Assembly: GCA_949361645.1 (NCBI GenBank)
Contig: OX442419.1
Coordinates: 2,689,028-2,753,027 of the forward strand
DNA from: Spongilla lacustris
Lineage: Eukaryota; Porifera; Demospongiae; Spongillida; Spongillidae
Reading direction: 5' to 3'
Length of the DNA stretch: 64,000 bases
The notes beneath the pieces are model-generated. The model worked only from the letters and a program-made list of their open reading frames with translations, was not told the origin of the DNA and made no database searches. Made by a program: the position numbers and the translations under genes. Below are positions 22,701-32,900 of this stretch, piece after piece (positions within the stretch are counted from its first letter, which is position 1; every line of letters starts with the position of its first letter).

Positions 22701-23178
22701 GCCTAAGGGACGTTACTGTGTTGTTTCAGAGACCTGTTTACGCGGAGGATATGTGTGCCGGAAACAGAACTGTGTAAATTGTAAAATACATTTCATATGT
22801 ATAGGGTATGTGAACACGGAAAAGTTTTTTTAATTTTTTAAAATTACATGTGCATGTATGCAGTGTGCATGGGTGTGTGCATGTACCTGGAAATGCGACA
22901 TGCAGCTGGTGAGTTGCTGTTTGCGACCGGAGTATACGATGAGTTGAATCAGCCCGCATATGAATTATAGGTATTCACTGAAATATCAGATACCTCGCAC
23001 TCTCCAGTCTCTCCTTTAAACGTTCATGCTTAATAGCAGCTTCATAGTAATCGTGGATCAACTCGCTATTATTTCAGTAAATGTATAAGAGCATTGATAT
23101 CGAACGTATCATTTGATTTTCTGACTCAGTCTTCGTCATCCTTTTAAGACATATTTCACCAAAGTGATTTGCATTTAT
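19771..23178. repeat. Segmental duplicate (copy 2) of 8353-10918
   Basis: Collinear with 8353-10918 but about 840 bp longer, mainly because of the inverted-repeat element at 21703-22534. It leads into the truncated 7TM pseudogene at 23588, as copy 1 leads into the intact gene at 13015. This shows the duplication unit included both the upstream DNA and the receptor. No intact gene within. Confidence 0.82.
21703..22534. mobile_element. 832-bp inverted-repeat element with TA flanks
   Basis: Terminal inverted repeats: the left end is GACCTTATTCGACCGCAGTA and the right end on the minus strand reads CCCTTATTCGACCGCAAGTA. TA lies on both sides (21701-21702, 22535-22536), consistent with TA target duplication as in Tc1/mariner-type elements. 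It is absent from the paralogous sequence around 10340, supporting insertion after duplication. It has no transposase, only an AT palindrome at 22448-22495, and is non-autonomous. Confidence 0.72.
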
Positions 23179-23587
23179 GTCTAAACAGTCAACTTGCACC
23201 CTATCTTGAATGAATGGACTGAATATGCAAAAAAGCACTTTTTAATACTAAACGAATCAATGGCTATATTATTACGTTGACTTCAATTCGGTAAAGGTTT
23301 TGATTGCTGTTTCACACACACACAAAAGGGCTCATCAAGCTTGCTGGATATGATCACAGACACAACTTATGAGGTGGATGTCTTGCAACTCTTGCTTCCT
23401 GACTCAATGCTTAAGTCTTGACGACCCGCGTATATAACTCGCGCGAGTAACGAGAAATGGATAGTTTAGCTCTTTGTTGCTACCGAACCAGAATGGTCAT
23501 TATCGTGTTTTATCCAGGCTGCCTGCTTTAAGAGAACAATAAAAAGCTCGTACTGTTCTCGTTTCCAGACCGATTTTTCAGTCTCCA

Positions 23588-24183
23588 TTGGATTAATTTC
23601 AATTCTTACCAATACAAGTTTAAAAATATGACCCACTAGAGCTTTCCTCATTGGTCGTGTTTGCTACGCATCAGATGGTGGAGTCCTTACAATGGTTTGG
23701 CTCTTCTAAAATATTTTTTAGGCTGCACTGTATTAGGAGCAGTCAGGGAGTACACCTTGATTAGTGTATTAGTCATTGTTACCTGTATGGGAACCCACCT
23801 TTTCATTTTGATGACACAGCCCAAGTGCTTACGTGTGATAAAGGAAGAGAAACTGTAAAGGTACAGAAGAATTCTTTACCTTTTTGCTTCCTTCTTGGTG
23901 CCCATTTTCTTTTTGTACCATGGCCATTCATCAAGACGCAATACATGTATGTGTATGGGAAGAATAAATCTCTGTGTTGGTTAGCAGACAGTATCAACTG
24001 CAACTCATCTAGCATTACTACGTAATATGTTTTAGGTCACTTACATATTGCTTACACAGGATGATCTCAAAAAGCACGAAATCAATACCTATGGAGAATG
24101 TCACTTACATTATATGGTTAATTGATTGTAGGTGTCGTCGTTAAAGCTATTAATTTTGCTTGGGAACGATTCACAGGAAAGTC
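23588..24183 (+). pseudogene. 7TM receptor-like pseudogene 1 (truncated, frameshifted)
   Basis: Matches the intact copies from TM1 (TTGGATTAATTTCAATTCTT) through part of TM6/loop 3, with frame breaks. Recognisable pieces are LGAVREYTLISVLVIVTC, HLFILMTQPKCLRVIKEE followed by a stop, and YGKNKSLCWLADSINCNS. Much of TM5 is deleted around 24035, where TTTTAGGTCACTTACATATT joins distant parts. The N-terminal 30 codons and TM7/tail are absent. It stops abruptly at AGGAAAGT|CCCTAATTG, where the flank of the next unit begins, marking a recombination junction. Confidence 0.85.
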
Positions 24184-24819
24184 CCTAATTGTATGGCTGC
24201 CGCACTTCATGCATGTCTCTGTGCTGGGATGAGTTTTAGAAACGAAATATTAATTGACCAATATCATGCATGCATGATCAGGCATGTTCCTGCTTACCTG
24301 ACTTGCGTACATGCAGGCACCTGAGGGACGTTATTGTGTAGTTTTCAGAGAACTGTTTACGCGTACATTGTAAAATACAATAATGTGTGCGGAACACGGA
24401 AAAGGTTTGTACATGTATGTGTACACGTACTGTGTGTGTACCTGGAAATGCAACATACGGTTGTTGCCCGAATTGGCTGAAACGGCATAGGCCTAAATTC
24501 TACAGAATCGCTAATCATTTGCCGCATTATGCATATAATTATACATGTATGTATTTGTTTGGCCGCTCTTAACAACTTAATATTTAAAATGGCTATGGGT
24601 ACATTGTTTTCAGTTACTCCAAAGCCTCGCCACTACATGCACAATATACTATACTCAGTCTGTATTCACTTGGTATCAATTTCTGTTGATAGTACGCGAT
24701 GAATATGAAGACTGGCATTATCATTTTTATTTGCTTGCTACAGCTACATTGTGTAGGTGTATGTGTATGAATGATCATGCATATAAATGATAACTTATAC
24801 AAATCAATATTCTTTAGAT

Positions 24820-25815
24820 ATGGCAGATGATGGATCAGGATGTGTTATGATGGATATCCAGATAAGGATCACCAACATTCTCTATGCTGGTCTCTCTTTT
24901 CTCTCCTTCATCGTTGGATTAATTTCAATTCTTCTCAATTGCTGCTGCAAGTATTGCTACAAATATAAGTTTAAATATGACCCACTAGAGCTTTTCTCAT
25001 TGGTCATATGCTCTATGCATCAAATGGTGGAATCCTTACAATGGTTTGCTCTTTTTAAATATTTTATAGGCTGCACTGTATTAGGAGCAGTGAGGGAGTA
25101 CACCTTGATTAGTTTATTAGTCGGTCTTACCTGTTTGGGAATCCACCTTTTCATTTTAATGACACAGCCCAAGTGCTTACGTGTGATAAAGGAAGAGAAA
25201 CAGAAAAGGTATAGAAGGATTCAAAAGCTATACCTAATTGCTTCCTTCTTGGTGCCCATTTTCTTTGTACCATGGCCGTTCATCAAGACACAATACAGGT
25301 ATGGGAAGGATCAATATCTGTGTTGGTTAGCAGACAGTATCAACTGCAACTCTACAGGCATTACTGCAGAATACGTTTTAGGTCCGTTGCTGATGTGGCA
25401 TATTTGGGCTGTTCTCGTCTGGGTTATGGCGGTGGCAGTCACCGTATTTGTCTTTTATCGATATTGCTTACACCGGAGGATCTCAAAAAACCTCAAGCCA
25501 ATACCCATGGAGAATGTCACTTATGTAATATGGTTGATTGCCTTCATAGTAGCTGTTGCTGCTAATGCTATTAATTCTGCATGGGAACAATTCACAGGAA
25601 AGTCTTGGTTCCCTTTAGCTCTTCAAGCTGCCATTGTCACTCCTATTATGTTTATGATCTTGTACTTAACTGTCATTGTTAAACAAGTGATGATTATAAG
25701 AGCTGGGCCCAAAGAGATAGTTGTAAACATCAATGGATCCACAGCTACACTTGCTAGGTCATATGGAACAACATCTCGTACGCACTTCCTACTTCCTGAT
25801 AATGAATGGGATTAG
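24820..25815 (+). CDS. Seven-transmembrane receptor-like protein, copy 2 (intact)
   Basis: A 331-residue protein starting at the ATG conserved in all copies, preceded by TTCTTTAG. The upstream in-frame ATG at 24787 is not shared in sequence with the other copies and probably lies in an intron or 5' UTR. Topology is the same as copy 1. TM1 reads AGLSFLSFIVGLISILLN with a Cys-rich CCCKYCYKYK cytoplasmic end, loop 2 is two residues shorter (TQYRYGKDQYLCWLAD), and the sequon is NST. The Cys pair in TM3 and loop 2 is retained. The tail GPKEIVVNINGSTATLARSY to NEWD is nearly invariant. It is closer to copy 3 than to copy 1. Confidence 0.82.
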   Translation: MADDGSGCVMMDIQIRITNILYAGLSFLSFIVGLISILLNCCCKYCYKYKFKYDPLELFSLVICSMHQMVESLQWFALFKYFIGCTVLGAVREYTLISLLVGLTCLGIHLFILMTQPKCLRVIKEEKQKRYRRIQKLYLIASFLVPIFFVPWPFIKTQYRYGKDQYLCWLADSINCNSTGITAEYVLGPLLMWHIWAVLVWVMAVAVTVFVFYRYCLHRRISKNLKPIPMENVTYVIWLIAFIVAVAANAINSAWEQFTGKSWFPLALQAAIVTPIMFMILYLTVIVKQVMIIRAGPKEIVVNINGSTATLARSYGTTSRTHFLLPDNEWD

Positions 25816-26287
25816 TACAGAATTATACATGCATTGTATCTCAGTGCCTGACTGATTTGTGGTTAAAAAATGCAGTCATAGATCTTGATGTGTGTAATGC
25901 ATTTCCAATTATTAATTTCAATTTGTATATAAGGCAGATTATTGTTTACATTTCCCAGACTCCGTAGTAACTCATGCATGCACCAAATATATGTATTTAA
26001 GGCATGTCGAATTGACCTTACTTTCCATTTAAAACTTAGTTTCTGTTTTGTAGGAAAGCCTCCTTTCTTTACCACTGTGCATGGCATTTAAAAATAATTA
26101 CCAATTAAGTATTTACACAATCACTAACGTAGGGTTAGTTTCTCATCCTAAGAGATATCATACTTGACAATGAAAACGTCCACTGTGACGATCCTTTTCC
26201 TCCGTGTGCACCTCACAAAATATTCAATTGACCAGAAGCATGCATAATGCCGCCATTATAGACGTTATAGTACACCTGCATTTGTAT

Positions 26288-26504
26288 CTGCAGACATTGT
26301 TAGGAGAGGAGAATACGAATTTTTGTGATGGGCTAAGCCTTAGGTCTAACAGATCAAGTACTATTGAAACCGCTGACAAAAAAAAAAAAAAAAAAAAAAG
26401 AAATAGCCAAGTGGTTATTTACTTACTGCTAACCCAGTGTCACAGAGTCCTGTCAGGAAAGCTGGAAAGTCAAATGTTTCGTTCTTTTTTGGGATCATCT
26501 TCCA
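26288..26504 (+). repeat. 7TM 3'-flank module, second copy
   Basis: CTGCAGACATTGTTAGGAGA to GGATCATCTTCCATTGCT, parallel to 14510-14815 and 31675-31960. The internal poly-A run at 26380-26398 is longer here. The retrotransposon-like frame is interrupted by the junction with pseudogene 2. Confidence 0.7.
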
Positions 26505-27151
26505 TTGCTCTTTTAAAATATTTTGTAGTATTAGGAGCAGACATGGAGTACACCTGTGTATTAGTCATTGTTACATGTATGGGAATCCACCTTTTCATCT
26601 TAATGACACAGCCCAGGTGCTTACGTGTGATGAAGGAAGAGAATCAGAAAAGGTATAGAAGAATTCAAAAGCTGTACCCAATTGCCTCCTTCTTGGCGAC
26701 CATTTTTTTGTACCATGGCCGTTCATCAAGACACAATGCAGGTATGGGAAGGATCAATATCTGTGTTGGTTGGCAGACTTTCAACTGCAACTCTTCTAGC
26801 ATTAGGTCCGTTGCTGATGTGCCATGTTTGGGCTGTTCTCGTCTGGGTCATGGCGGTGGCAGTCACCGTATTTGTCTTTTTACGATATTGTTTACATCGG
26901 AGGATCTCAAAAAACACCAAGCCAATTCCCATGGAGAACGTCACGTACATAATATGGTTGATTGTCTAAATTATAAATTGTAGATGTTGTCGCTAATGCT
27001 ATTAATTCTGTATGGGAAGGATTCACAGGAAAGTCTTTGATCCCTTTAGCTCTTCAAGCTGCCGTTATCGCTCGTATTATGGTTATGATCTTTTACTTAA
27101 CCATCATTGTTAAACAAGTGATGATTATTAGAGCTGGGCCCAAAGAGATAG
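26505..27151 (+). pseudogene. 7TM receptor-like pseudogene 2 (N-terminus lost, frameshifted)
   Basis: Begins within TM2 at TTGCTCTTTTAAAATATTTT, joined directly to the 3'-flank module; the first ~75 codons are missing. Recognisable pieces are VIVTCMGIHLFILMTQPRCL, EENQKRYRRIQKLYPIASFL, HVWAVLVWVMAVAVTVFVF and PMENVTYIIWLIV, in different frames. The ECL2 region is shortened, and a stop follows TM6. It ends after GGGCCCAAAGAGATAG, losing the C-terminal tail. The TM5-TM6 region is well kept, so decay is recent. Confidence 0.86.
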
Positions 27152-27622
27152 AATAAAAGGATTTGTAGTCATAGATCAGTTTCGATGTGTGTAATGTATT
27201 TCCAATTATTAATTTCAATTCTGCATGGTGTTTTTGTATAAGGCAGATTATTGTTAACTGTCGAATTGACCTTACTCTCCATTGAAAGCGCGGCTAGTTT
27301 GTAGGAAAGCCTCCTTTCTTTACCATTGTGCATGGCATCAGAATTCTTAGGTGCTTATTCGGTGATTTCGGCAGTGTTAGTTTCTCATCCAAAGCGGCTC
27401 ATTATCAATACTCTTTATGCATTTATGGTCAATATATCAATATGATTAGCTCTTCAATCATAATGCCTCGCTATACAACGCTAGATAATAAACTGCACAC
27501 AGTCACACAAAGCAACGAATATAGGTATACAAAATAATTCTACCTCGCTTACTTTCGGTTTATGCAAACACGTGGCCTACAGTGCTGGTAGAAAGTGGTT
27601 GAATCACAAGAAACATAGCCGG

Positions 27623-28562
27623 TGTCATAGCGGATTTTGTCCACCCCCCCCCCCCCCCCCCCCGCCCCCAATTATTGTCCCCCCGGATAAATTCCGCTAG
27701 CGGATTATGTCCGGGGGGACACATTCTGCTAGCGGATTTTGTCCCACCTCCGCAGAATATGTCCCCCTTTGTGTTTATTAGCGCAGCTTCGTGTGCATGG
27801 TCCGACCGATACACATGTACATGTACATGTATTTCCCAGGCTCTGCCTAATATAATTTGGTCCTAAACTATAGCCGACAGAAATAGAACCATTTGAAGCT
27901 GTGTATAAGGAAATTTCACTACCATTGATCTCCACTATAATATACATGTCCTATATATAAGACAAGTGTGGCTGCCGTACCCGGCCGTCTTCATGACTAT
28001 TACTGGAAGCTAGCAGCGGCAAAACGCACCACGTACAACTTAGAAGGGCAGAGGGCCAAGAAGTCTGGCGGGGAGATCGATTGATAGGACTGCGGGACTG
28101 GGTGGGGGAAGTACATGTATACCTTATGAATGGAGTATTTGCTATAATAGTATTCATGACACTTCTGTAGGTGCCTTTCGGGCCCGATACGAAAAGGAAG
28201 GAGGGGGGGGGGGGGGGGGGGGGGGTAATGTATGTTTCGGGCCCGATGCAAAAAGCGGGCGGGACTGTTAACTTATAGGACCTGATACGTATACCAAGGA
28301 TTGCGAGGGTGGGAGTCCTTCCGATATCTCACTCCCTGGCAGCCCTGGCTATACATATTAGGAAAGGCGGAGTATCAATCACCTACGGCTGACACCTACA
28401 GGTACAGGAAAGGCTATACGTATTAGAGTATCGATCACCTACTGAAGGGGGAGAGGGGGGGGGGGGGGGGGGGGGACAATTTCTGCGGAAGGGGGACAAT
28501 ATCAGCTAGCAGATTATGTCCGGGGGGACAAAATCTGCGGGGGGACAGAATCTGCTCCGACA
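27623..28562. mobile_element. 940-bp inverted-repeat element with CCGG target duplication
   Basis: The left end reads TGTCATAGCGGATTTTGTCC and the right end on the minus strand TGTCGGAGCAGATTCTGTCC. CCGG flanks both ends (27619-27622, 28563-28566). The paralogous site at 32363 reads ATAGCCGGATTTAG with a single CCGG, so this is an insertion with a 4-bp duplication. Subterminal DNA repeats GCGGATT(A/T)TGTCC motifs and carries long C/G runs (27643-27662, 28204-28225, 28456-28475). No transposase was seen, so the superfamily is unassigned. Confidence 0.8.
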
Positions 28563-28566
28563 CCGG

Positions 28567-29492
28567 ATTTAGCGTTGAGAAGAAGTTTTGTGTATACTTG
28601 AAAGAACTTGAAGTTATGATCCTTAAAAACAGCATATAGTAACTATTTCTGTGAAGACTGATATGCAGTTGTAGAGGAGTCACTGTGCCGATTCTACTGA
28701 AGGGTTACCAATTAATATTATCATATAGGATAGGGGGCCCTATAAGATAAAATGCGTGGAGATGCCGCCGGTAGTTTTTTTAAAACGCAAAACATGATTT
28801 TTTATAAAGATATTTTGTGATATTTTGTATGTACATGTACAATAAGTGAACATTCATTATACGTGGCAACGTGAGCGTTAAGTATTATTCGAGGACCAAA
28901 TTATTGTACCGGACCTTTGCTACTTTCGATTTAAAAAAAAAACGATCCCAAAAATTATGCAAACGCTATGCGTCCAAAAACATCAAATGACGTAAAAATA
29001 CGTAGCAACTCGTAACCAAGTCTGGCGACTAACGCAGACATTCAGCCACATACTGTTACACCAAGGGTTTTATCTGCCGATAAACATTTTGAAGGTAAGC
29101 AATCTGGACTTGACTGAAGAGTATTCATTTACATTTATAAATCAGCTCTACATGAACTGTGTTATTTTTATTTAAAGCGGTGCACCTCGTACATCGCTCG
29201 GAACGCGTACGCTCAATACTGCAGAACTGATTAGTTTTGGAATGCATGGTTTTAACGTTCGGCCGGGTCATGAAAAGATTAAATTTAAGTTCCTTGCTAT
29301 ATAAATTTGGCTCTTGGAATATATAAGTGCACATATTTGATTGTTACAAAAAAAAAAGAAATAGCAGTTGAGGCTGCCTGTGTGCATGGCTTCATGTGCT
29401 ACGATAAATACATCAAATGCCACATGCCGTACAGTGCATGAGGAGATATCAGTTTTAGTAATGGCGGCACGTATATTGGTATATAGCTTCTC
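28567..29492. other. Non-coding upstream part of the 7TM unit
   Basis: Resembles 32370-32660 and, more distantly, 9580-10080 (AGTAACTATTTCTGTGAAGACT, GGGTTACCAATTA, GATAAAATGCGT). No reading frame with domain similarity. This is flanking DNA duplicated with the receptor genes. Confidence 0.6.
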
Positions 29493-31905
29493 GTCCCTAA
29501 TTGTATATGGCTGCCGCACTTCATGCATGTCTCTGCGCTGGGATGAGTTTTAGCAACGAAATATGAATTGACCAATATCGTCCATGCATGATCGGGCATG
29601 TTCCTGCTTACCTGACTTGTGTACATGCAGGCGCCTGAGGGACGTTACTGTGTTGTTTTCAGAGAACTGTTTACGCGTACATTGTAAAATACATTATGTG
29701 TAATAATGTGTGCTTACAGGTGGGTGTGTGAACACGGAAAAGGTTTGTACATGTATGTGTGCACGTACTGTGTGTGTACCTGGAAATGCAACATACGGTT
29801 GTTGCCCGAATTGGCTGAAACGGCATAGGCCTAAATTCTACAGAATCGCTAATCATTTGCCGCATTATGCATATAATTATACATGTATGTATTTGTTTGG
29901 CCGCTCTTAACAACTTAATATTTAAAATGGCTATGGGTACATTGTTTTCAGTTACTCCAAAGCCTCGCCACTACATGCACAATATACTATACTCAGTCTG
30001 TATGCACTTGGTATCAATTTCTGTTGACAATATGAAGACTGGCATTATCATATTTTTTATTTGCTTGCTACAGCTACATTGTGTCGGTATATGTGTATGA
30101 ATGATCATGCATATAAATGTTACAACTCAAGATCAATACAACCCAATATTCTTTAGATATGGCAGATGATGGATCAGGCCGGGGATGTGTAATGACGGAT
30201 ATCCAGATAAGGATCACCAACTATCTCTATGCCGGTCTCTCCTTTCTCTCCTTCATCGTTGGATTAATTTCAATTCTTCTCAATTGCTGCTGCAAGTATT
30301 GCTACAAATATAAGTTTAAGTATGACCCACTAGAGCTTTTCTCATTGGTCATATGCTCTATGCATCAAATGGTGGAATCCTTACAATGGTTTGCTCTTTA
30401 TAAATATTTTGTAGGCTGCACTGTATTAGGAGCAGTGAGGGAGTACACCTTGATTAGTGTATTAGTCAGTCTTAGCTGTTTGGGAACTCACCTTTTCATT
30501 TTAATGACACAGCCCAAGTGCTTACATGTGATAAAGGAAGAAAAACAGAAAAGGTATAGAAGGATTCAAAAGCTATACCTAATTGCTTCCTTCTTGGTGC
30601 CCATTTTCTTTGTACCATGGCCGTTCATCAAGACACAATACAGGTATGGGAAGGATCAATATATATGTTGGTTGGCAGACAATATCAACTGCAACTCTAC
30701 AGGCATTACTGCAGAATATGTTTTAGGTCCTTTGTTGATGTGGCATATTTGGGCTGTTCTCGCCTGGGTTATGGCGGTGGCAGTCACCATATTTGTCTTT
30801 TATCGATATTGCTTACACCGGAGGATCTCAAAAAACATCAAGCCAATACCCATGGAGAATGTCACTTACATAATATGGTTGATTGCCTTCATAGTAGCTG
30901 TTGTCGCTAATGTTATTAATTTTGCTTGGGAAAAATTCATAGGAAAGTCTTGGTTCCCTTTAGTTCTTCAAGCTGCCGTTGTCACTCCTATTATGGTCAT
31001 GATCTTTTACTTAACCATCATTGTTAAACATGTGATGATTATAAGAGCTGGGCCCAAAGAGATAGTTGTAAACATCAATGGATCCACAGCCACACTTGCT
31101 AGGTCATATGGAACAACATCTCGTACACACTTCCTACTTCCTGATAATGAATGGGATTAGTACAGAATTATACATGCATTGTATCTCAGTGCCTGACTGA
31201 TTTGTGGTTAAAAAATGCAGTCATAGATCTTGATGTGTGTAATGCATTTCCAATCATTAATTTCAATAATTATTTGTATACTGATAAGGCAGATTATTGT
31301 TCAAATTTGGAGCTCTCTCCCAGACTCCGTTGTAACTCACCAAATATATGTATTTAAGGCATGTCGAATTGATCTTACTTTCCATTGAAAGCTTTAGTTT
31401 CTGTTTTGTAGGAAAGCCTCCTTTCTCTACCATTGTGCATGGCATTTAAAATTATTACCAATTAAGTGTTTACACAATCATGTCACTATGGTTCTTATTC
31501 GTGGTGATTCAATGTTAGTTTCTCATCCTAAGAGACATCGTACTTGACAATAAAAACGTCCTCTGTGATGATTCTTTTCCTCCGTGTGCACCTCACAAAA
31601 TATTCAATTGACCAGGAGCATGCATAATGCCAAAATAATTGCTTTATACACATTAAGTACACCTGCATTAATTTTGTATCTGCAGACATTGTTAAGAGAG
31701 GAGAATACAAACTTTTGCGATAGGCTAAGCCTTAGGTTTCACAGATCAAGTACGATTCAAACTGCTGACAAAAAAAAAGAAGAAAAAAAAGAAATAGCCA
31801 AGTGGTTATACACTTACTGCTAACCCAGTGTCACAGAGTCCTGTCAGAAAAGCTGGAAAGTCAAATGTTTCGTTCTTTGTTGGGATCATCTTCCATTGCT
31901 AACAA
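29493..31905. repeat. 7TM tandem duplication unit B (partner 24184-26504)
   Basis: Second copy of the 2.3-kb block, shifted by about 5.3 kb. Identity remains high even in non-coding DNA (GCATAGGCCTAAATTCTACA in both), so this duplication is the most recent in the array. Confidence 0.85.
30159..31160 (+). CDS. Seven-transmembrane receptor-like protein, copy 3 (intact)
   Basis: A 333-residue protein, highly similar to copy 2. The start is the shared ATG after TTCTTTAG; the ATG at 30117 lies in sequence not conserved among copies. It has a two-residue insertion near the N-terminus (GSGRGCVM). Differences include YKYFVGC before TM3, QYICWLADNINC in loop 2 and a TM7 running into IIVKHVMIIRAG. The TM3/loop 2 Cys pair, basic cytoplasmic loops, NST sequon and GTTSRTHFLLPDNEWD tail are kept. 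Changes are scattered single substitutions with the frame intact, so the gene looks functional. Confidence 0.82.
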   Translation: MADDGSGRGCVMTDIQIRITNYLYAGLSFLSFIVGLISILLNCCCKYCYKYKFKYDPLELFSLVICSMHQMVESLQWFALYKYFVGCTVLGAVREYTLISVLVSLSCLGTHLFILMTQPKCLHVIKEEKQKRYRRIQKLYLIASFLVPIFFVPWPFIKTQYRYGKDQYICWLADNINCNSTGITAEYVLGPLLMWHIWAVLAWVMAVAVTIFVFYRYCLHRRISKNIKPIPMENVTYIIWLIAFIVAVVANVINFAWEKFIGKSWFPLVLQAAVVTPIMVMIFYLTIIVKHVMIIRAGPKEIVVNINGSTATLARSYGTTSRTHFLLPDNEWD

Positions 31906-31960
31906 AGTTCACCTCCTAGTTATCACTGCTCCTCATGCTGGAAGAAGATGAAGAGGCTTG
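31675..31960 (+). repeat. 7TM 3'-flank module, third copy
   Basis: Equivalent of 14510-14815, with CTGCAGACATTGTTAAGAGA and ATCACTGCTCCTCATGCTGG. The retrotransposon-like frame reads ANKVHLLVITAPHA and is then disrupted by a deletion relative to the first copy. Confidence 0.7.
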
Positions 31961-32670
31961 AAAGGTGAGCCTACAAGTTAGCATTCTCTTTTTTGAGTGC
32001 TGTAATGAGTGTTTTTTTATTTATTTTTTTAATGTGAATTGGTCAGTGTTCTACAAACGTTGTGTGGATATTACAGTATTAGTGATATTACCTCTTCATT
32101 ATAGGATGTGACATGGACATCCATTAAAGCAATGCATATTCCAGCCATACATTGCTAGTCACATGCTAAAGTAGTTCCCATGAATCCCATCACATGAAAT
32201 TCAGACCTTGATTCAAGTGCACCTGCAACAGTCACAGTACACTGTAAAGACCACCGCCTATAACTGACCTGCATGCATCGTCACTGTATAAACAAAGTAC
32301 GTAAGCTAGACCTCAAACTTGTCTGTAGCCTACCCTGCTGGTAGACAGAGGTGGAATCACAAGAATAATAGCCGGATTTAGTTGCAAAGATGTTTTATGT
32401 GTATACTTGAAACAACTTGAAGTTGTGATCACTAGCCTAAAAACAGAGTAACTATTTCTGTGAAAACTAATATACAATTACAGAGGAATCACTGCACGTG
32501 CCGATTCTACTAAAGGGTTACCAATTATCATAGGATAGGGCGCCCTAAGATAAAATGCGTATAGTTGTGTTAAAACGCTAAACAAGCTAGATTTAAAATA
32601 TAAAGAAATCTGTGTGTACATGTACGATAATTTTGTGACCATTCACTACGTGGCAACTTGAGTGTTCACT

Positions 32671-32900
32671 AACAATTCACAGGAAAGTCTTGGTTCCCTT
32701 TAGCTCTTCAAGCTCCCGTTGTCACTCCTATTATGGTCATGATCTTTTACTTAACCATCATTGTTAAACATGTGATGATTATAAGAGCTGGGCCCAAAGA
32801 GATAGTTGTAAACATCAATGTATCCACAGCCACACTTGCTAGGTCATATGGAACAACATCTCGTACACACTTCCTACTTCCAGATAATGAATGGGATTAG
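32671..32900 (+). pseudogene. 7TM receptor-like pseudogene 3 (TM7 and tail only)
   Basis: Begins at AACAATTCACAGGAAAGTCT and carries only the last ~76 codons. It is in frame through KSWFPLALQAPVVTPIMVMI, the TM7 region and the complete tail to NEWD and TAG. An A-to-P change occurs in TM7 and GST is altered to VST in the tail. The upstream 70% of the gene is missing and replaced by DNA of the unit's upstream flank. It is nearly identical to copies 2 and 3, implying a recent rearrangement. Confidence 0.88.

Larger units (their letters stand above)
24184..26504. repeat. 7TM tandem duplication unit A (partner 29493-31905)
   Basis: From CCCTAATTGTA(TA)TGGCTGC onward this 2.3-kb block is highly similar to 29493-31905, with a spacing of about 5.3 kb. 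Conservation covers upstream DNA, coding sequence and 3' flank (TTGACCTTACTTTCCAT, CTGCAGACATTGTTAGGAGA). It ends at TTCCATTGCTC, where 7TM pseudogene 2 is joined. Confidence 0.85.

Noticed and set aside
24787..24819. Upstream in-frame ATG for receptor copy 2 (and 30117 for copy 3)
   Set aside because: The extra N-terminal codons are not alike between copies and precede an acceptor-like TTCTTTAG; the ATG shared by all copies was chosen.
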